Assembly: GCF_004345615.1 (NCBI RefSeq)
Contig: NZ_SLWK01000015.1
Span: 16,202-80,201 of the forward strand
Direction: 5' to 3'
From: Natronoflexus pectinivorans
GTDB taxonomy: Bacteria; Bacteroidota; Bacteroidia; Bacteroidales; Marinilabiliaceae
DNA: 64,000 nucleotides
Shown here: positions 61,539 to 64,000 of the stretch, piece after piece
Layout of the letters: each line of letters opens with the position of its first letter
Numbering within the stretch: position 1 is the first letter of the stretch
Notes under the pieces: model-generated
Database searches by the model: none
What the model was told of the DNA's origin: nothing
What the model saw: the letters and a program-made list of their open reading frames with translations, nothing else
Translations under genes and position numbers: made by a program

Positions 61539-63458
61539 TCAATAACTTAAAATTTCATTTAGCTTATCAGCAATCTCTTTTACCTCAAGCTGATTCAGAG
61601 CCCTGGAATGAATATAACAGCTTTCTACAACGCCATCAAAACCACCAATGGAGACATCATTTAACTCCAAACCAATTATATCTAGGGATTGATCCAAAAG
61701 GCCATTAATATAAACCCTCAACTCACTCCCATTATATGTGAGCGTTAAAGTAAAAAAATCAAACTTTGTAATTTCATACCAGTGTCCCCCTGTGCCTCTG
61801 TTGGCATTTCTCCAGGCATCTGAAGTTCCAAGTACATTTGTACTACTGTACGTAGTATTGGATCGGTATGACAAGTAGGGCTTTATAGACCCCTCGTCTA
61901 AAGAATATGATAAATCCCCTATTGTTAAAATAGTCCCTTCGTAGGATTCATGTGAAATATAAGGTGTTACTGTTACAGAAAAAGCACTAAGGTTATCATT
62001 GGTTGAAATAATTCCAAAACTGCTTTTTGTTACAACTAAATTCCCGTTTTCAACCGTTGCAGTTCCGGCAATATCGTTTTCAAAATTTTCAAACACAACC
62101 AAATCTCTTTCAACATCAACATCTCCAACCCCAAAATCAAAATGGGCATGAATTGCGGTTGGAAAACCTTGTGGACGGGCTGAGCTAACAATCCAGTCAT
62201 AATAATCGCCATGCATCCATACAAGGTTTAAACTTGTATTTTCCGAAAAGGGAGTATAGAAAGGACGAATGTTGTTTTTTTTAGAGTTAGTTGTTATTTG
62301 CTCACTAGTAACGCTCCCATCGCTATTTACAGTATACTTTATTATTTCATAAACTTGTCCGTATACACCATCTACAGGAACCGAACAATAAATTATATTT
62401 GGATTGTCGCCATCCAACGCCATTCCACCACTATAACACATTTCTAAACCAGGGGTTTGATGAAAAGCCCCTCCACCATTCGCCAAAAAGGTTTTAACCC
62501 AACCAAATCCATCCCATTGGGCATGATAATAATTATGAGATCGCTTATCATTACTAATTCGGACAATAGCCAACACAGGATTTCCTTCAGAATCCTGTGT
62601 TACCTCCCATATCCAATTACGAAAATGGCTGTTATCAACAACTGCATTGGGGTTAGAACTGGTGTAATAATTAGTAGCACTTACATGATGAGGACCGTCT
62701 ACTATGCTAGAAATAATATTGCCCATAACATCAACCAGCTGCATGGTATTAATATCTATATAATGAAAATAAACATAGTTTGGATTTTCATTGTCGGGAT
62801 GACCAGTGGTGTAGCCCATAAATATTTTATCCTTTCCATTTGAAGAATACTTTGCATAAGGCCTGGCAGCAGTAGATTGTACAATCTGATGTGGCCCCCA
62901 AACAAAATCTACATCATCATTTTCATCGGGTAAACTTAGTTTTGCTATCGTAGGATGCCAATTAATCCCTCGCCAAGCAAGATAAATATGGTCTGAGTCG
63001 TCGCTCAAAATATAAGGCGACGGATATGTCGTATTATGATTGGTTGCCAACCGTTTTTCGTCCCCCAAAGAAGTAATGTCACCTGGTTTACTTGATATCC
63101 TGTAATAAAAAGCGCGCTCATCAGTATGCCTCGAATAAAAAATCATTATTCTATTGTCTGGCAAAACCAAAAACGTTGGGTTGTTATGGTCGTCAGGTTG
63201 AAAATATGACCTTACTAAAACCTCTTTGGTTTCTCCACTTGTAAAACTATGTTGTGTAGCCTTAATATTTCCATGAACATCTATGTATCCAATATAGGTA
63301 TTTTGAATTAGCCCATTATCAAAATGTAAAGCTCTTGGATCCGCAAACCAACACCATGCCCCTTTTTCGGATACAACATGTCCTGAATACGTTTCCTGTG
63401 AGGATAAAATACTCCACCAATTACAAATTGCAAGGATAATAATTACTAAGAATCTCAT
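61539..63458 (-). CDS. BNR-4 beta-propeller protein, candidate polysaccharide lyase
   Basis: 639 residues with a signal peptide (about 1-20). Residues about 25-450 form a BNR-4 propeller: GAWCWFADPRALHF, TYIGYIDVHGNIKATQ, FQPDDHNNPTFLVLPDNRIMIFYSRHTDERAFYYRISS. His91 (DDHNNP) and His111 (YSRHT) are 20 residues apart, as in PL25 ulvan lyases (His123/His143 there). Residues about 450-635 form a LamG-like beta-sandwich (FENDIAGTATVE ... ALNQLEVKEIADKL). No T9SS tail. Lyase activity is inference from the motif; ulvan or another uronic-acid polysaccharide is a plausible target. Confidence 0.82.
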   Translation of the reverse strand: MRFLVIIILAICNWWSILSSQETYSGHVVSEKGAWCWFADPRALHFDNGLIQNTYIGYIDVHGNIKATQHSFTSGETKEVLVRSYFQPDDHNNPTFLVLPDNRIMIFYSRHTDERAFYYRISSKPGDITSLGDEKRLATNHNTTYPSPYILSDDSDHIYLAWRGINWHPTIAKLSLPDENDDVDFVWGPHQIVQSTAARPYAKYSSNGKDKIFMGYTTGHPDNENPNYVYFHYIDINTMQLVDVMGNIISSIVDGPHHVSATNYYTSSNPNAVVDNSHFRNWIWEVTQDSEGNPVLAIVRISNDKRSHNYYHAQWDGFGWVKTFLANGGGAFHQTPGLEMCYSGGMALDGDNPNIIYCSVPVDGVYGQVYEIIKYTVNSDGSVTSEQITTNSKKNNIRPFYTPFSENTSLNLVWMHGDYYDWIVSSARPQGFPTAIHAHFDFGVGDVDVERDLVVFENFENDIAGTATVENGNLVVTKSSFGIISTNDNLSAFSVTVTPYISHESYEGTILTIGDLSYSLDEGSIKPYLSYRSNTTYSSTNVLGTSDAWRNANRGTGGHWYEITKFDFFTLTLTYNGSELRVYINGLLDQSLDIIGLELNDVSIGGFDGVVESCYIHSRALNQLEVKEIADKLNEILSY

Positions 63459-63690
63459 TACAAATAGTTTAACGATTAAAAATCAAAATCAAAGTATGTA
63501 AAACTAATAATTAACAACTAATTACGCTTTTAAATAAATAAAAAAGTATAGAAGAAATTCGCTATAACAGATAATCTAAAAAAATGAAATCCATATTTTA
63601 ACCATATCTAAAGATTATAAAGATGTAATCAGAAAACCCTTTGCGACTTTACGTTTCAGCGTTCAAAATACTCATCTCTGAATCGGCTTC

Positions 63691-63770
63691 TTTCTAAGGT
63701 TGGCGGCGACCGGAATGGAGCGTAGCGCAATCCCGAGCATTCGGGACTCCCACTTTTACGCAAGTACCAT
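63691..63770 (-). pseudogene. Decayed 5S rRNA 3' fragment with an insertion
   Basis: Positions 63691-63711 match 63949-63969 (the 5S 3' end and flank) with one difference, and 63747-63770 match the next part of 5S (CTCCCACTTTTACGC-A-AGTACCAT, one extra base). Between them 35 bases that include TCCCGA-GCAT-TCGGGA replace TACT. Farther along (to about 63897) the similarity to 5S is weak. It is a partial, interrupted copy next to the true rRNA operon. Confidence 0.6.
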
Positions 63771-63919
63771 CTTTTACCACATAAGGCACAATAAGATATA
63801 ACCACAATGGGCACCATGTTATCACAATGAACGCAATGGATATAGTAAACTTCGTGTACTCTTTGTAAATGTTGTGGTTGTCTATAACCCTGTACCGCAT
63901 TACTTTTTTGGACATAAAA

Positions 63920-63950
63920 AAAGGCCAACAGTATAAAACTGTTGGCCTTT
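63920..63950 (-). terminator. rRNA operon terminator
   Basis: AAAGGCCAACAGT-ATAAA-ACTGTTGGCCTTT, a perfect 13-bp stem with an A-run on the plus strand, directly downstream of the 5S gene on the minus strand. Confidence 0.88.
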
Positions 63951-63954
63951 CTAA

Positions 63955-64000
63955 GGTCGGCGGCGACCTACTCTCCCACTTTTACGCAGTACCATCGGCG
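63955..64000 (-). rRNA. rrf: 5S rRNA, 3' part
   Basis: Minus-strand sequence CGCCGATGGTACTGCG followed by TAAAAGTGGGAGAGTAGGTC is the conserved 3' part of 5S rRNA. It runs off the right edge, so only the last ~46 bases are in the window and the 23S/16S genes lie outside. The exact 3' end is uncertain by a few bases. Confidence 0.9.

Noticed and set aside
63656..63928. Minus-strand frames of 73-90 codons near the right edge
   Set aside because: They fall on the decayed 5S copy and the rRNA terminator.

Overview
The window looks like a chromosomal segment of a low-GC Bacteroidota bacterium. The evidence is the set of phylum-typical genes (DUF3822 next to rsmD, the DUF1599 / BT_3928-type / tpiA block, a diadenylate cyclase beside folP, a type 9 secretion sorting tail, a TonB receptor with a carboxypeptidase-regulatory plug extension) and promoters of the Bacteroidota type (TTG, about 19 bases, TAnnTTTG) with few Shine-Dalgarno sites. 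The Hcp nitrosative-stress module, secreted xylanase and polysaccharide-lyase-like protein would suit an anaerobic or facultative, plant- or algal-polysaccharide-using member of the Marinilabiliales. The order is inference; the phylum is well supported.

Layout. 1-9.5 kb: end of a phosphohexomutase, a RecD-like helicase, DUF3822-rsmD, three identical tRNA-Asp genes with a clear promoter, pyruvate kinase, aroQ and a XerD-type recombinase. 9.6-13.5 kb (minus strand): a tight folP-cdaA-mscS-epimerase operon joining c-di-AMP synthesis to a mechanosensitive channel. 13.6-17.2 kb: DUF1599, DoxX/MauE-type membrane protein, tpiA, prmA. 17.3-29.3 kb: large envelope and secreted proteins, namely a 1509-residue protein of unknown function, a BACON-SUMF1 lipoprotein, a T9SS-tail protein and an 1818-residue protein carrying both a C10 cysteine peptidase and a separate HExxH motif. 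29.4-31.1 kb: repeat-rich DNA with many short palindromes and a possible structured leader. 31.1-33.8 kb: queC-queE-queF for preQ1/queuosine. 33.8-38.1 kb: an SDR enzyme and a Crp/Fnr regulator divergent from a ferredoxin-hcp pair, with a perfect palindrome between them. 38.2-46.1 kb: 2-hydroxyacid dehydrogenase, TonB receptor, hicBA toxin-antitoxin pair, ornithine aminotransferase and argS. 46.6-57.9 kb: hybrid histidine kinase, S37/S28-like peptidase lipoprotein, arfB, DoxX, aldo/keto reductase, GH10 xylanase, acyl-CoA ligase with an XRE-cupin regulator. 58.4-64 kb: an extremely acidic small protein, a carboxypeptidase-regulatory-domain protein, an SDR without the usual catalytic pair, a BNR-4 protein resembling ulvan lyases, a decayed 5S fragment and the 3' end of an rRNA operon.

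The best candidates for new biology are: the HcpR-like control region (palindrome placed where an activator would replace the missing -33 element); the C10-LRR-metallopeptidase fusion and its secreted neighbours; the structured region before queC; two purine/pyrimidine inverted repeats placed inside operons; and the Asp-rich protein. I saw no CRISPR array, prophage or complete insertion sequence. All functional calls rest on reading motifs and lengths, with no database search.
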